DNA from: Deltaproteobacteria bacterium
Lineage (GTDB): Bacteria; Myxococcota_A; UBA9160; SMWR01
Direction of reading: 5' to 3'
DNA: 22,802 nucleotides
NCBI GenBank assembly: GCA_019313605.1
Contig: JAFDAW010000016.1
Location: forward strand, 1-22,802
Shown here: positions 13,249-21,862 of the stretch, piece after piece
How the letters are laid out: every line of letters begins with the position of its first letter
How positions within the stretch are numbered: position 1 is the first letter of the stretch
The notes under the pieces: model-generated
What the model saw: the letters and a program-made list of their open reading frames with translations, nothing else
Told to the model about the DNA's origin: nothing
Databases searched by the model: none
Made by a program: the position numbers and the translations under genes

Positions 13249-14946
13249 TTACATCTGTTCGTAGTCGGGTCCTTCTCCTCCCTCGGGTGGAGTCCAGGTG
13301 ATGATCTGGTAGGGGTCGGCGACGTCGCAGGTCTTGCAGTGGACGCAGTTCTCGTGGTGGATGAAGAGTTTCTTGGTACTGGGCTGTTCGACATCGGGAA
13401 CCATTTCGTAGACCGCGGCGGGGCAGAAATTCTCGCACGGATTGCCGAATTCTTCCGCGCAGGTCGTACTGCACAGATCGGTGTCTGCCACCACCAGATG
13501 GGAGGGTTGGTCGGCTTCGTGCTGGGTTCCGCTGTATTGCACGAGGTGCTCCTTGCTGAAGGTAAGCACATTGTCGAATTCGAATTCCTCTTTTTCGCGC
13601 TTCGATTTAGGGAGATCGTCCAACCGCTTCATGTGCAGGTGACCCGCGCCGGACTCCATGTTGTCGATCAGACCACGTCCCCCCGTCAGCTGCCGGAAGG
13701 GTTCGTTCAGCAGGAAGAACGGAAGCCCGCGATCGGTCGACTGGTGGAAGTGGCGGGTCGCCCAATGCTCCTTGAACGCCCAGCTCTCCCGGTAACGCTC
13801 GGTATAACCACCGAGTGTCGTCACGGAGAAATCGTCCTGCGCCAATGCATCGACGATCGTATCTGCCGCCATCATTCCCGATTTGATTGCCAGATGGATT
13901 CCCGAAAGTTTTTCAGCGTTGCAGAAGCTTGCTGCATCTCCGATCAGTAGAGCGCCGTTCACATAGAGCCTGGGCATTGAATAGAGCCCGCCCGTCGGGA
14001 TGCACTTCGCACCGTATTTCACCAGCTCCCCACCCTCGAGCAGCCACTTCATGTAGGGATTGGTCTTGAATTTCTGCGCCGCCAGGTGGGGATCGCAATT
14101 CGGATTCTCCGAGTCCAACATCGTGACGAATCCAAACGACACGAGGTTGTCCTGCATGTCGTAGAGCCACATCCCGTGAAAGCCGTCGAAGAGCTGCGGG
14201 ATTCCCAATCCGTGAACGACGCGACCCGGCCGGTGCTTCTTCGGATCGATCCGCCACAATTCCTTGACACCCGTCTCGAAGGTCTGCGGATTCATGCCGT
14301 CGAGTTCGAAGTCCGCAATCAGCTGCTTCGAAAGAGAGCCTCGAACTCCCTCTCCGAGTACCGTGACCTTGGCGAAGATGTCCATCCCGGGCTGGAACGT
14401 ACCCTTGGGTTTTCCGTCCTTGTCGACACCCATGTCGCCGGTACGAACGCCGATCACCCGGTTGCCATCGGTGAGGACCTTGTCTCCAGCGAATCCGGGG
14501 TAGATGTCCACACCCGCTTCTTCGCAGCGCTCCGCCATCCACTTCGCGATGCTGTTCAGCGATGTGACGTGATAACCCTTCTTGCGGAAATTAGGCGGGA
14601 TGAGTGGGCCAGGGGTGCTGATCTTCCCCTTCGGGTGGAAGATCCAGAAGCCCGCGTAGTCGCAGACGTACTCGGTTGGAAAACCTTTCTCCTCGAAATC
14701 CGGCACGAGTTCCCGAATTCCCTGCGGATTCATCACGGCACCCGAAAGCATGTGATCGCCAACGGCCGCCCCCTTCTCGAGAATCAGCACCGAAGGTGGC
14801 TCGATGGGCGCCTTGCCTTCGGCCTCAGCGCGCTGGTTGAACGCTTCGACCTGCTTCATCAGGTGCAACGCCGAGGCCAGCGAAGCCGGTCCAGCGCCGA
14901 TGTAGAGGACGTCGACCTCCATGCTCTCGCGTTCGACAGGATCCAT
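13249..14946 (-). CDS. Electron-transfer-flavoprotein:ubiquinone oxidoreductase (ETF-QO)
   Basis: A 565-residue membrane-associated flavo-iron-sulfur enzyme that takes electrons from ETF, reduced by acyl-CoA dehydrogenases, and gives them to quinone. The N-terminal FAD fold has GAGPASL (17-23). GDHMLSGAVMNP is the usual FAD/quinone segment, VLGEGVRGSLSKQL is conserved, and LIGDAASFCN is the second FAD motif. The [4Fe-4S] cluster site has Cys508, Cys534, Cys537 and Cys540 (NCVHCKTCDVADPYQ), followed by the family ending PEGGEGPDYEQM. The start at 14946 is set by GGAGG with 5 bp spacing; an upstream extension of 42 codons has no support. It would accept electrons from enzymes such as the acyl-CoA dehydrogenase at 3473-5122. 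Confidence 0.97.
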   Translation of the reverse strand: MDPVERESMEVDVLYIGAGPASLASALHLMKQVEAFNQRAEAEGKAPIEPPSVLILEKGAAVGDHMLSGAVMNPQGIRELVPDFEEKGFPTEYVCDYAGFWIFHPKGKISTPGPLIPPNFRKKGYHVTSLNSIAKWMAERCEEAGVDIYPGFAGDKVLTDGNRVIGVRTGDMGVDKDGKPKGTFQPGMDIFAKVTVLGEGVRGSLSKQLIADFELDGMNPQTFETGVKELWRIDPKKHRPGRVVHGLGIPQLFDGFHGMWLYDMQDNLVSFGFVTMLDSENPNCDPHLAAQKFKTNPYMKWLLEGGELVKYGAKCIPTGGLYSMPRLYVNGALLIGDAASFCNAEKLSGIHLAIKSGMMAADTIVDALAQDDFSVTTLGGYTERYRESWAFKEHWATRHFHQSTDRGLPFFLLNEPFRQLTGGRGLIDNMESGAGHLHMKRLDDLPKSKREKEEFEFDNVLTFSKEHLVQYSGTQHEADQPSHLVVADTDLCSTTCAEEFGNPCENFCPAAVYEMVPDVEQPSTKKLFIHHENCVHCKTCDVADPYQIITWTPPEGGEGPDYEQM

Positions 14947-15126
14947 CTGAACCTCCAAAGTTCGTTGGTGCGCTGCAACCTGAACGCCGGGTGAATCGGA
15001 CCCGCAGGCGATGAGCCTGCCGGGAAGCCAAAAATAGGCGAACCCCGGTACTGGGCGCCAGAAACAATCCAATCAGAGCCTGTGCGGCAAGGGGGACCGA
15101 GGAGCGACGCGAAGATCCGGGACACG

Positions 15127-15132
15127 TATAAT
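15127..15132 (+). promoter_or_regulatory. Perfect TATAAT -10 box, possibly giving a leaderless transcript
   Basis: TATAAT ends 6 bases before the ATG at 15139. If used as a -10 box, transcription would start at or next to the start codon and the message would be leaderless, which fits the lack of a good ribosome-binding site. No clear -35 box lies 17 bp upstream. Confidence 0.4.
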
Positions 15133-15138
15133 CTCGGG

Positions 15139-16074
15139 ATGACGAGCGCCCCGGCCAGCCTGGTCGACATCCTGCGAGAATTTCTCACGGCCCATGAGCT
15201 ATTGGGTCAACTCGCCGAGAAATACAAGCGGGACGAGCTCACCTTTTCCGATCTTCAGGAGTTCGTCGGAGACAGCGATTTCAGTGTCCTCTTCCGCTTG
15301 AAGGAAAAGTGTCACTCGCTGTTTCGGCCCGAGGCGGGCGGTTCGAAGGTCGCGCGGCCTCGAGAAGCGCTCTTCGACCTCGCCGTCGGATCGCTCTTTC
15401 ACGAAGCCATGAAATTTCGCGAAGATTTCTACCAGCGCGAGGTCTACGGCCCGCGCGTGAGATCCTTGCGCGCCGAAGCCGGTGCCGAGGCCAACGGACT
15501 GTTTCACGAATTCGAGCGAATTTTGTCGGAGGTCTCCTCTCGCCTGGATAAAGGCCTCGCCGAAACCCATTCCCTGATGGCTCAGTCATGGGGCCAACTT
15601 CGGGTGCTTCTATCCGAGCAGCCCGCCGAGGGTGTCGTCACGCGCTTTCTCATCGAGCGAGCTGAGACCCTCGAAAAGCTGGGCCCTCCCAGTTTGGAAG
15701 AACTGCTGGCGGCCATTCACGGCGATGCGGTGTCTGGCTACGTGGTTGCCGGGAAGTCCTACCTCGCCAGTGGCCATTACCAAGCGGCTCACCGCGTACT
15801 CGACAAAGCCCTGGAGCGCGGTGGCGATCGAGATCAGGTTTCGCAGTTTTCCGCCTTCGCGCGGGGGATGTCCGCATACCTCGCTGGGGATTACCCGGAA
15901 AGTCTGGTGGGTTTGAACGAATGGGTGGAGTTGGGAAGCTCCGGCGATGATTCCCTCAAGGACCTCGCCCATTCCGCGATATCGAGTCTCACTCGATTGG
16001 TGGAAGGCGACGACCGCGACCGCACCCTCGAATCAGCGGCGACTCTGCTCGAAAAGCTTCACCCGCCGAATTGA
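15139..16074 (+). CDS. Helical, TPR-like protein of unknown function
   Basis: A 311-residue soluble protein, predicted mostly alpha-helical, with no signal peptide or membrane segment. The N-terminal part (LVDILREFLTAHELLGQLAEKYKRDELTF) is an acidic helical region. The last third (about residues 210-280) has repeat-like helix pairs, such as GYVVAGKSYLASGHYQAAHR and FARGMSAYLAGDYPESLVGL, with the G-Y/A-L-A spacing of tetratricopeptide repeats. It may be a scaffold or interaction protein; I do not recognise a named family. The ATG at 15139 was chosen because upstream codons lack coding character. It is divergent from ETF-QO and ends 12 bp before the convergent lgt gene. Confidence 0.8.
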   Translation: MTSAPASLVDILREFLTAHELLGQLAEKYKRDELTFSDLQEFVGDSDFSVLFRLKEKCHSLFRPEAGGSKVARPREALFDLAVGSLFHEAMKFREDFYQREVYGPRVRSLRAEAGAEANGLFHEFERILSEVSSRLDKGLAETHSLMAQSWGQLRVLLSEQPAEGVVTRFLIERAETLEKLGPPSLEELLAAIHGDAVSGYVVAGKSYLASGHYQAAHRVLDKALERGGDRDQVSQFSAFARGMSAYLAGDYPESLVGLNEWVELGSSGDDSLKDLAHSAISSLTRLVEGDDRDRTLESAATLLEKLHPPN

Positions 16075-16086
16075 CGAGAAGCCCGA

Positions 16087-16833
16087 TCAGCCAGCGGCCG
16101 TTCGCTCTCGAGCCAAGAAATAGCACCAGCCGCCGAGACCGAGCACGATCAGGCCCACCCCGATCCACTGCGGCTCCGTCATCCCCAGAGCCACGACGGG
16201 ATTGACCCGCCAGTTCTCGATCACGATCCGACCCAGGCCATTGAGCGCCAGATACTCACCGAAAAGAAACGGGCTGCTCTTTCTACGCCACCAGAGAAAG
16301 GCGGCCACCGGAAGCAACCAAGCGACCTCGTAGAGCTGTGTCGGGTGGACGGGAAGGTCCGTGGGTGGTGCGCCATCGGGAAACCGAATGCCCCACGGCA
16401 CGTCTGTGACCCGACCGTAATCGTCACCCACCAGAAAACAGCCGATCCTGCCGATTGCCTGTCCGATTGCGACCGCCACTGCCGCGCAATTCGCAAAGAC
16501 CTTCACGGAAATCCCGTGAATCCGGCAACCGATCGCACCGGTGATCGTCGCGAGGATCAATCCGCCGTACCACGTGATTCCATCGCGGGCAAAGAACAAC
16601 TCAGAAAACGGTCGGCCGTCGCGGATGGAAACGTCCACCGCAAAATAGAGCTTGGAGCCGAGAATCCCGCCGACGATGACGTAGATGAGGAGTGTGCTGG
16701 CGTGCTCGCGATCGAGGCCTTCCTCCTCCATTCGCACGCCGGTAATCCAGGACCCGACCAGGAATGCGACTGCGAGCATCAATCCGAAGGTGCTGATCGT
16801 GTAGCCAAAAATGGAGAAGAGTTCGGGATACAT
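16087..16833 (-). CDS. lgt: Prolipoprotein diacylglyceryl transferase
   Basis: A 248-residue inner-membrane enzyme that transfers diacylglycerol from phosphatidylglycerol to the lipobox cysteine of prolipoproteins. The signature appears in order: a first membrane helix after MYPELFSIFGYTISTFG, ITWYGGLIL, the GQAIGRIGCFLVGDDYG signature (residues 124-140), HPTQLYE (163-169), and NGLGRIVIENWR near the C-terminus. There are about seven membrane segments. Its length is a little short of the family average. The ATG at 16833 was chosen over an upstream in-frame ATG at 16902 because the family starts directly at the first helix. It is convergent with the TPR-like gene and follows the histidine kinase on the same strand, separated by palindromic element C. 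Confidence 0.95.
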   Translation of the reverse strand: MYPELFSIFGYTISTFGLMLAVAFLVGSWITGVRMEEEGLDREHASTLLIYVIVGGILGSKLYFAVDVSIRDGRPFSELFFARDGITWYGGLILATITGAIGCRIHGISVKVFANCAAVAVAIGQAIGRIGCFLVGDDYGRVTDVPWGIRFPDGAPPTDLPVHPTQLYEVAWLLPVAAFLWWRRKSSPFLFGEYLALNGLGRIVIENWRVNPVVALGMTEPQWIGVGLIVLGLGGWCYFLARERTAAG

Positions 16834-17197
16834 AGGACGGCTCAGGCTACGCGATGTACGAAACCCGAGCAAGGAGGAGGAGGAGGTCAACTCCCTCTCC
16901 ACAAGAGGGTGACCGGCTTAACAATGCGACTCTTGCTGTGGAGTGTGGCGCCGAATGCAAGGCGGGTGGTGTGTCCGGGGGCGCCGGGTGGGAGCACTCG
17001 GCGAATGGCTCGCCCGCCAAGGGGGTTGGTCATTTGGCGGGGGGGATTTTTGATTAGTGAAGGGTGTGGGATGCGGGGATCGGAGGCGGGCTGCGCTGAT
17101 TTCGCCGAGTGCTCCCACCCGTCGCCCCCGGACGCGTTGCGCGGTGGTATTTGCGATGCCTTGATTGCGATGACTCTTCGATCTGGGCTTTGTGGGG
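16834..17197. other. Intergenic region between histidine kinase and lgt
   Basis: No gene is supported in these 364 bases. They contain palindromic element C (16973-17133) and a five-unit AGG repeat at 16872-16886. The AGG run resembles a ribosome-binding site but is not followed by a plausible start codon at the usual distance. Confidence 0.7.
16973..17133 (+). repeat. Palindromic element, copy C (161 bp)
   Basis: The outer arms 16973-17004 and 17102-17133 pair at 31 of 32 positions, and here they run without a break into the conserved GCGA/TCGC stem. The core 17001-17105 has the same 24-base left block as copies A and B and the right block with one change (ATCGGAGG for ATCCGAGG). The arm sequence (GTCCGGGGGCGCCGGG and on) is unrelated to those of A and B. 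It lies about 4 kb from them, between two minus-strand genes. Confidence 0.92.
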
Positions 17198-18718
17198 CTA
17201 TTTGTGGCGGAGGAAGGTGACGTGGAAGGTGGTGCCGTATCCGCTGCGGCTGTCGAGCCAGACTCGACCACCATGGGTTTCGGCGATCTTTTTGACGATG
17301 GCGAGGCCGATCCCGCTGCCTGTTCGGCCATCACTCGATGGCCCGAGGCTCTGGAATGCCTCGAATACCTGCTCGTGATGCTTGGAGTCGATTCCGCGGC
17401 CGGAGTCGCTGACGGAGACGTGACACTCCTCTCCATGCTCGACGATCGAAACTGCAATGCGCGGCTGTTGGCAGGCCCCCATGTGATCGATCGCGTTTCC
17501 GATCAGATTCGAGAAGACCTGGTAGAGCCGGATGCGATCGCAGAAAACGAGCGGGGGATCATGCGGAAGCTCCAGCTCGATGCCCGCGGCGTCGAGCCGC
17601 GGCTTGAGTTCCGCCTGCAACTGATGGAGTACGCTCGCCGGATTGACCAGCGCCTTCCGCTCACCGGGCTGGCCGATTCGCGAAAGCTCCAACAGATCGT
17701 GAATCAAATCTTCCATCGTTCGGCCGGCCTGCTCGATCCGATCGACGAAATGCGTGCCCGTGTCGTCGAGCAGAACCCCGTAGTCCTGGCGCAGTAGCCG
17801 AGAAAATCCCAGCAGGGCCACCAGGGGAGATCGGAGATCGTGCGCGAGCGCGTGCACGCAGTGTTCGAGCTCGGCGTTCTTTCTGGAGAGTTCAACCGCA
17901 GCGCAATGTCGCTCGGTGACATCGCGCATGCAGAGCACCGTGCCCGCGAAGGTTCCATCATCCAGTCGCCGAGTCCGGGCCGATGCTGCAATTCGCGCCG
18001 CACGACCGTCGCGGCGTGTGAGCGTCAGCTCCCATTCCTCGACCTCGCGCTCCACACCGATCGAGGAAACCAGACGCTCGAGGTCCGCGGCATCGTTCAA
18101 GAGTGCTGCAACCGGCCGATCGACGATCTGGCTCCCGCTGTGGCCAAGCAGCCTCTCGACCGCGGCGTTTGCATAGACGACGAATCCCCGCTCATCGACA
18201 ACCAACATCGCGTCCGGCGCGTCATCGAGAATCGACTCCAGGCTTTCACGCCTCGATGGATGGGCGAGTTCGACCACCGGCTTTTCGAATTCTACGGGGC
18301 GCGCGATGACGACGTAGAACGGGCGCTCCTCGGACGGGTCCGAGACCGGTACGACGTTGACTTCGACCGGAATCGACTCGCCGTCTTCGTTGGAAAACTC
18401 GATCACCGCGTTCGTCAGAAAGCCATCCCGACGCAATCGCGAGCGCAATTCAAAAGCCTGTTCGGGCCTCGTGAATCCCGGGAGGAAGGGGAGCAACGTC
18501 TTGACTTCGCAACCCACACGAAATCGCTCGCCGCCACAGAGTTCGACCAGGCCGTCACTTCGCCACAGCACGCTGCCGCTGGAATCGGTGACTAGCACGA
18601 ACTCGTAGATCTTCGCGAGCGCCTCCACCAGCGTTCGGGCCGGAATGCGATCGACTGTTTGTGTGTCGTCCGCCTCACGGCGAACGGAGAGTTGGGGGAG
18701 CGGACTCTGCGGATTCAT
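17198..18718 (-). CDS. PAS-PAS sensor histidine kinase (cytosolic)
   Basis: A 506-residue sensor kinase with no membrane segment. A first PAS domain spans about residues 30-140 (LAKIYEFVLVTDSSGSVLW) and a second about 160-275 (LESILDDAPDAMLVVDERGFVVYANAAVERLLG). A dimerisation/phosphoacceptor domain follows with His293 in HALAHDLRSPLVALLGFSRL. The ATPase domain has the N box QVFSNLIGNAIDHM, DSGRGID and the G box GSGIGLAIVKK, then GGRVWLDSRSGYGTTFHV. It autophosphorylates on His293 and should pass phosphate to a response regulator, but none is nearby, so it is an orphan. The signal is unknown. The start at 18718 is preceded by GGAG at 5 bp. Confidence 0.94.
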   Translation of the reverse strand: MNPQSPLPQLSVRREADDTQTVDRIPARTLVEALAKIYEFVLVTDSSGSVLWRSDGLVELCGGERFRVGCEVKTLLPFLPGFTRPEQAFELRSRLRRDGFLTNAVIEFSNEDGESIPVEVNVVPVSDPSEERPFYVVIARPVEFEKPVVELAHPSRRESLESILDDAPDAMLVVDERGFVVYANAAVERLLGHSGSQIVDRPVAALLNDAADLERLVSSIGVEREVEEWELTLTRRDGRAARIAASARTRRLDDGTFAGTVLCMRDVTERHCAAVELSRKNAELEHCVHALAHDLRSPLVALLGFSRLLRQDYGVLLDDTGTHFVDRIEQAGRTMEDLIHDLLELSRIGQPGERKALVNPASVLHQLQAELKPRLDAAGIELELPHDPPLVFCDRIRLYQVFSNLIGNAIDHMGACQQPRIAVSIVEHGEECHVSVSDSGRGIDSKHHEQVFEAFQSLGPSSDGRTGSGIGLAIVKKIAETHGGRVWLDSRSGYGTTFHVTFLRHK

Positions 18719-19150
18719 TCGACTCCAGACACCACTGCAGCTGCCAATAATTCGCGTGGAGCGGTCAATTTCGGTTGGGCGACCACCGAGTAGGCACGCA
18801 CGCGCGTCCAAGACTGCTAATGCCCATCCCTACTCTTTAAGGTGAATCATGTTATCACCCTAGAAATCAAGAGGTCAACGAAAGCTTTGGGGAGAGAGTC
18901 CGGTATCCAAGCTCTCGACGCAGCAGCGCGCACGAGAGGGCGCTGATCGGAGGCTGCGTGGAAGCTGCGCCCCAGCTTCCCTATGCTCTGGCCCGCATTC
19001 GGACGAGAGGGGGCAGACGCGTCCCCGCGGGAATCGACTCCGCTGAGACGAGCACCGAATCCGACCCAAGGCGATCTCAGACCGTTCGACGGCGCGATCG
19101 AAACAGGGTCCGAGTCCAACGCAACCAGCTACCGCGAAACCGGGGAACGG
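18719..19150. other. Divergent intergenic region between histidine kinase and lytic transglycosylase genes
   Basis: I see no gene in these 432 bases. A small dyad, GGTGA (18841-18845) and TCACC (18855-18859), lies about 120 bp upstream of the kinase start in a locally AT-rich stretch, where its promoter is most likely to be. The frame of the transglycosylase is open through part of the region but without coding character. Confidence 0.5.
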
Positions 19151-19702
19151 ATGGGTCGCACCAGAGTCGCAGCGCTGATCGTGCTCGCCGCCGTGCTGGT
19201 TTCGGGTGCGCGCGATGAGCGGGCCGAGCTGCCGGTCGTAGCCGCGGGTCCGGTGGCGGCACCCGCCCCGACCGACTTCGACGAAACCCAGCTGATTCGA
19301 TTTCTCGAACGGGTGAACGCACCGCTGTCGCCAAACCAGATCCGGCAAATCGCAGCCGCAGTGATTCGCTACAGCGCCAAGTACGAACTCGATCCCGTTC
19401 TGGTCACGCAGGTGCTCTGGGTCGAGAGCGGAGCCCGCCCCTGGGTGCGCAGCCCACTCGGAGCCGTCGGATTGATGCAGGTCATGCCGCATATGGCAGA
19501 ACCGCTGAAGCTCGGCGGAAACCTCGCGACGATCGACGCCAATATCGAAGCCGGCTGCTGGATCCTCGCCGACAACATCCGACGCCTCGGTGAAGAAGAC
19601 GGAATTTCGGCGTACTTCTGGGGATTCGACATCCGCAGCGTCGTTTATCTCGACAGGGTCAAGAAAGCGCGTGCGGCCGTCCGCGGCGCATCCGAGTCTT
19701 GA
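19151..19702 (+). CDS. Soluble-type lytic transglycosylase (SLT domain), small
   Basis: A 183-residue exported protein that should cleave peptidoglycan between MurNAc and GlcNAc. Residues 1-20 form a signal peptide (MGRTRVAALIVLAAVLVSGA). The SLT domain follows: VLWVESGARPWVRSPLGAVG with catalytic Glu92, then GLMQVMPHMA (107-116), then NIEAGCWILADNIRRL. The usual AYNAG motif near the end reads AYFWG, losing the Asn. The domain ends there, so this is a minimal enzyme. The ATG at 19151 was chosen because it gives the signal peptide and has GGGGA just upstream; the frame is open back to 18983. Its stop overlaps the TTG start of the hydrolase gene, which suggests co-transcription. Confidence 0.88.
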   Translation: MGRTRVAALIVLAAVLVSGARDERAELPVVAAGPVAAPAPTDFDETQLIRFLERVNAPLSPNQIRQIAAAVIRYSAKYELDPVLVTQVLWVESGARPWVRSPLGAVGLMQVMPHMAEPLKLGGNLATIDANIEAGCWILADNIRRLGEEDGISAYFWGFDIRSVVYLDRVKKARAAVRGASES

Positions 19703-20592
19703 ACTCCCTGGCGGACCCAACCAGCGGCTACACCCAGGCTTCTGAATCGAAGCACACCGAAATCCGCCGCACGGAATCACATCTCACAGGATCGACGGGA
19801 CATCTCTTGTTTCGGCGATCCTGGCTGCCGAAGACTTCGACGAAAATCATCATTCTCGTTCACGGCTACGGTGAGCACAGTGGGCGCTACGAACAAACCG
19901 CGTCGGATCTGGCCCGCGCAGGATTCGAGGTCCACGCTTACGACCATCAGGGTCACGGGCGGTCCGGCGGCACTCGCTGTTACGTGCGCCGCTTCGATCA
20001 CCTGCTGGACGACCTGGAGGGTTTCGTCGCCGCGGTGCGCGCCGAGCGGCCGCCGCTACCGGTCGTCGTCGTCGGCCACAGCATGGGAGGGTTGGTGGTC
20101 GCCGCGTACGCGAGCCAGCGAAACCCGAACGTCGCGGGCGTGGCCACTTCGGGCGCAGCCCTCGCGATGTCGGAAGATCTCTCGCGTGGGCGCGCAATCG
20201 CCGCCCACGTGTTGAAGTGGCTCGCGCCGCGCCTCTCACTCGAGAGTAAACTCGACCCGGACACCCTTTCGCGCGATCCGGAAGTCATCCGCGCTTATCT
20301 CGAGGACCCACTCGTGCAACGGAAGATCACCACCTCCCTGGCGTCGGAGATGCTCTCTGCAATGAAGCGCACTGCGGCTTCGGCTGCAGAGGTGACGGTT
20401 CCCATGCTCCTTCAACACGGGGAAGACGATCACATCTGTCCGGTTGCGGGGAGTCGGGATTTCTTCGAACAGCTGAATGTGACTCAGCGGGGACTCCGCA
20501 CGTACCCTGGGTTGCGGCATGAAATTTTCAACGAACCGGAGCGAGCGGCAGTTCTCGGCGATCTCGTCGGCTGGATCCGCAAACTCGAGTAG
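19699..20592 (+). CDS. Alpha/beta hydrolase, monoacylglycerol-lipase-like
   Basis: A 297-residue hydrolase with a complete catalytic triad. The oxyanion region is LVHGYGEHSGRY (about 53-64), followed by YDHQGHGRSGG. The nucleophile elbow is GHSMGG with Ser128, the acid is Asp244 in HGEDDHIC, and the base is His274 in GLRHEIFNE. These motifs match monoacylglycerol lipases and lysophospholipases of the serine aminopeptidase S33 (Hydrolase_4) group, which release fatty acids from lipids. There is no signal peptide, so it is probably cytosolic. The TTG at 19699 overlaps the preceding stop (TTGA), a usual arrangement for coupled translation, but the first 35 residues are poorly conserved in type and a later start is possible. 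Confidence 0.9.
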   Translation: MNSLADPTSGYTQASESKHTEIRRTESHLTGSTGHLLFRRSWLPKTSTKIIILVHGYGEHSGRYEQTASDLARAGFEVHAYDHQGHGRSGGTRCYVRRFDHLLDDLEGFVAAVRAERPPLPVVVVGHSMGGLVVAAYASQRNPNVAGVATSGAALAMSEDLSRGRAIAAHVLKWLAPRLSLESKLDPDTLSRDPEVIRAYLEDPLVQRKITTSLASEMLSAMKRTAASAAEVTVPMLLQHGEDDHICPVAGSRDFFEQLNVTQRGLRTYPGLRHEIFNEPERAAVLGDLVGWIRKLE

Positions 20593-20615
20593 ATTCTGGA
20601 AAGCCTGGGGATTCG

Positions 20616-21131
20616 ATGTCAGCAAAACTTTCACACGTCGATGAGAGCGGCCGCGCCCAGATGGTGGGTGTCGGCGACAAACCGGTGACGCACCGTATCT
20701 GTGTTGCGCGCGGAGAAGTGCGAATGGCCGCGGAGACACTCGCCTGTATCGCAGAGGGGCGGATCCCGAAGGGCGATGTGCTGCTCACCGCCCGACTGGC
20801 GGGTATCCAGGCCGCGAAGCGAACCGACGAGTGGATCCCGCTTTGCCACTCTCTTCCGCTCGACGGAGTCGAGATCGAACTGACTCCGGACCCCTCTGGG
20901 CCCCGCGTGCGAATCGAAGCCCGCGTGGATGCCCACGCGCGAACCGGGGTAGAAATGGAAGCGCTGGTGGCCGTCTCGGCCGCGAGCCTCACCGTCTACG
21001 ACATGTGCAAGGCGATCGATCGCGCGATCTCGATCGGCGGAATCGAGCTCGTCAGCAAGAGCGGTGGCAAAACCGGTGTCTGGACGCGCCCGGGTGAAAC
21101 AGCGGCGCCCTCGGACCCCTCCGGGGGCTGA
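20616..21131 (+). CDS. moaC: Cyclic pyranopterin monophosphate synthase
   Basis: A 171-residue enzyme that, after MoaA, converts the rearranged GTP product to cyclic pyranopterin monophosphate in molybdenum-cofactor synthesis. The family signature is complete: LSHVDESGRAQMVGVGDKP at the N-terminus, AGIQAAKRTDEWIPLCHSLP (63-81), ARTGVEMEALVAVSAAS, and YDMCKAID (128-135), with SKSGGKTG toward the end. Its length fits the family, with a short Pro/Ser-rich tail. The ATG at 20616 is preceded by GGGGA. It follows the hydrolase gene by 23 bp and precedes the sigma factor gene by 6 bp, so the genes are probably co-transcribed. No other molybdenum-cofactor gene is nearby. Confidence 0.97.
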   Translation: MSAKLSHVDESGRAQMVGVGDKPVTHRICVARGEVRMAAETLACIAEGRIPKGDVLLTARLAGIQAAKRTDEWIPLCHSLPLDGVEIELTPDPSGPRVRIEARVDAHARTGVEMEALVAVSAASLTVYDMCKAIDRAISIGGIELVSKSGGKTGVWTRPGETAAPSDPSGG

Positions 21132-21137
21132 GGGTCA

Positions 21138-21860
21138 TTGGGCGATAAAGATCAGAATTCTGCAGAACCGGGCTCGGCGGATCGGTGTCAGAGTCCGCAG
21201 ATGACTGCCGCCGGCTGTGGAACGATCGACACGACTGCAACAAGGCCCCGAACTGCGCTGAAAAGCGGGGAATATCTGGACGTCGATCCCGACGGCGATC
21301 TGGTCACCCGATGGAAAGCAGGCGACGAGAGCGCGTTCGAGAGCTTGATCCGGCGCCACGAAGGACGAGTTTTCGGCCTCCTGATGCGGATGCTCGGCAA
21401 CCGCGAAGATGCCGAAGATGTCGCTCAGGAGACTTTCATCAGCCTGCACCGCCACGGCCACCGCTTCCGACACGACGCGCGCTTTTCCACCTTTGTCTAT
21501 CGCGTCGCCGCCAACGCGGCGCTGAATCGACGGCGCACCCTCGGGCGCAAGAATGCCCGACTCCGCAAACTTCAGGTGCGCCAGGCGGCGGGTGATAATC
21601 TGCCGACCACCCCGCGCAACCCCGAGTCCGCTGCGTTCGGCACGCAGGTACAGGCTCAGGTCCAGGATGCGCTGCTCCAACTTCCCAACGATCTCCGGAT
21701 CGCGACGGTCCTCTACGACATCGAAGGGCTGTCCTACCGAGAGATCGCTACCGCACTCGAAATCCCCGAAGGCACCGTCAAGTCGCGAATTCACCGCGCT
21801 CGAAGGGCGCTTCGCGAAGGCCTGAGGGATCTCGTGTCGAACGAAAACAAAGGAGAATGA
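21138..21860 (+). CDS. ECF-type RNA polymerase sigma factor (RpoE-like)
   Basis: A 240-residue group IV sigma factor. Region 2 spans about 53-120 (LVTRWKAGDESAFESLIRRH, then DAEDVAQETFISLHRHG for core and -10 binding). After a linker, region 4 spans about 178-232 (LQLPNDLRIATVLYDIEGLS, then REIATALEIPEGTVKSRIHRARRALREGL) with the -35-binding helix-turn-helix. The first 50 residues are an unusual Thr/Ser-rich leader. The TTG at 21138 is preceded by GAGGG; an ATG at 21201 would shorten the leader without touching region 2. The stop overlaps the ATG of the anti-sigma gene (ATGA), so the two are co-expressed and the neighbour is likely its inhibitor. Confidence 0.94.
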   Translation: MGDKDQNSAEPGSADRCQSPQMTAAGCGTIDTTATRPRTALKSGEYLDVDPDGDLVTRWKAGDESAFESLIRRHEGRVFGLLMRMLGNREDAEDVAQETFISLHRHGHRFRHDARFSTFVYRVAANAALNRRRTLGRKNARLRKLQVRQAAGDNLPTTPRNPESAAFGTQVQAQVQDALLQLPNDLRIATVLYDIEGLSYREIATALEIPEGTVKSRIHRARRALREGLRDLVSNENKGE

Positions 21861-21862
21861 CC

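Noticed and set aside
14086..14994. Open frame of 302 codons antisense to ETF-QO
   Set aside because: It is a mirror of the ETF-QO coding sequence with no domain or ribosome-binding site.
16872..16886. AGG repeat as a ribosome-binding site of a small gene
   Set aside because: No start codon lies at the right distance, and the nearest downstream frame has no coding character before it enters element C.
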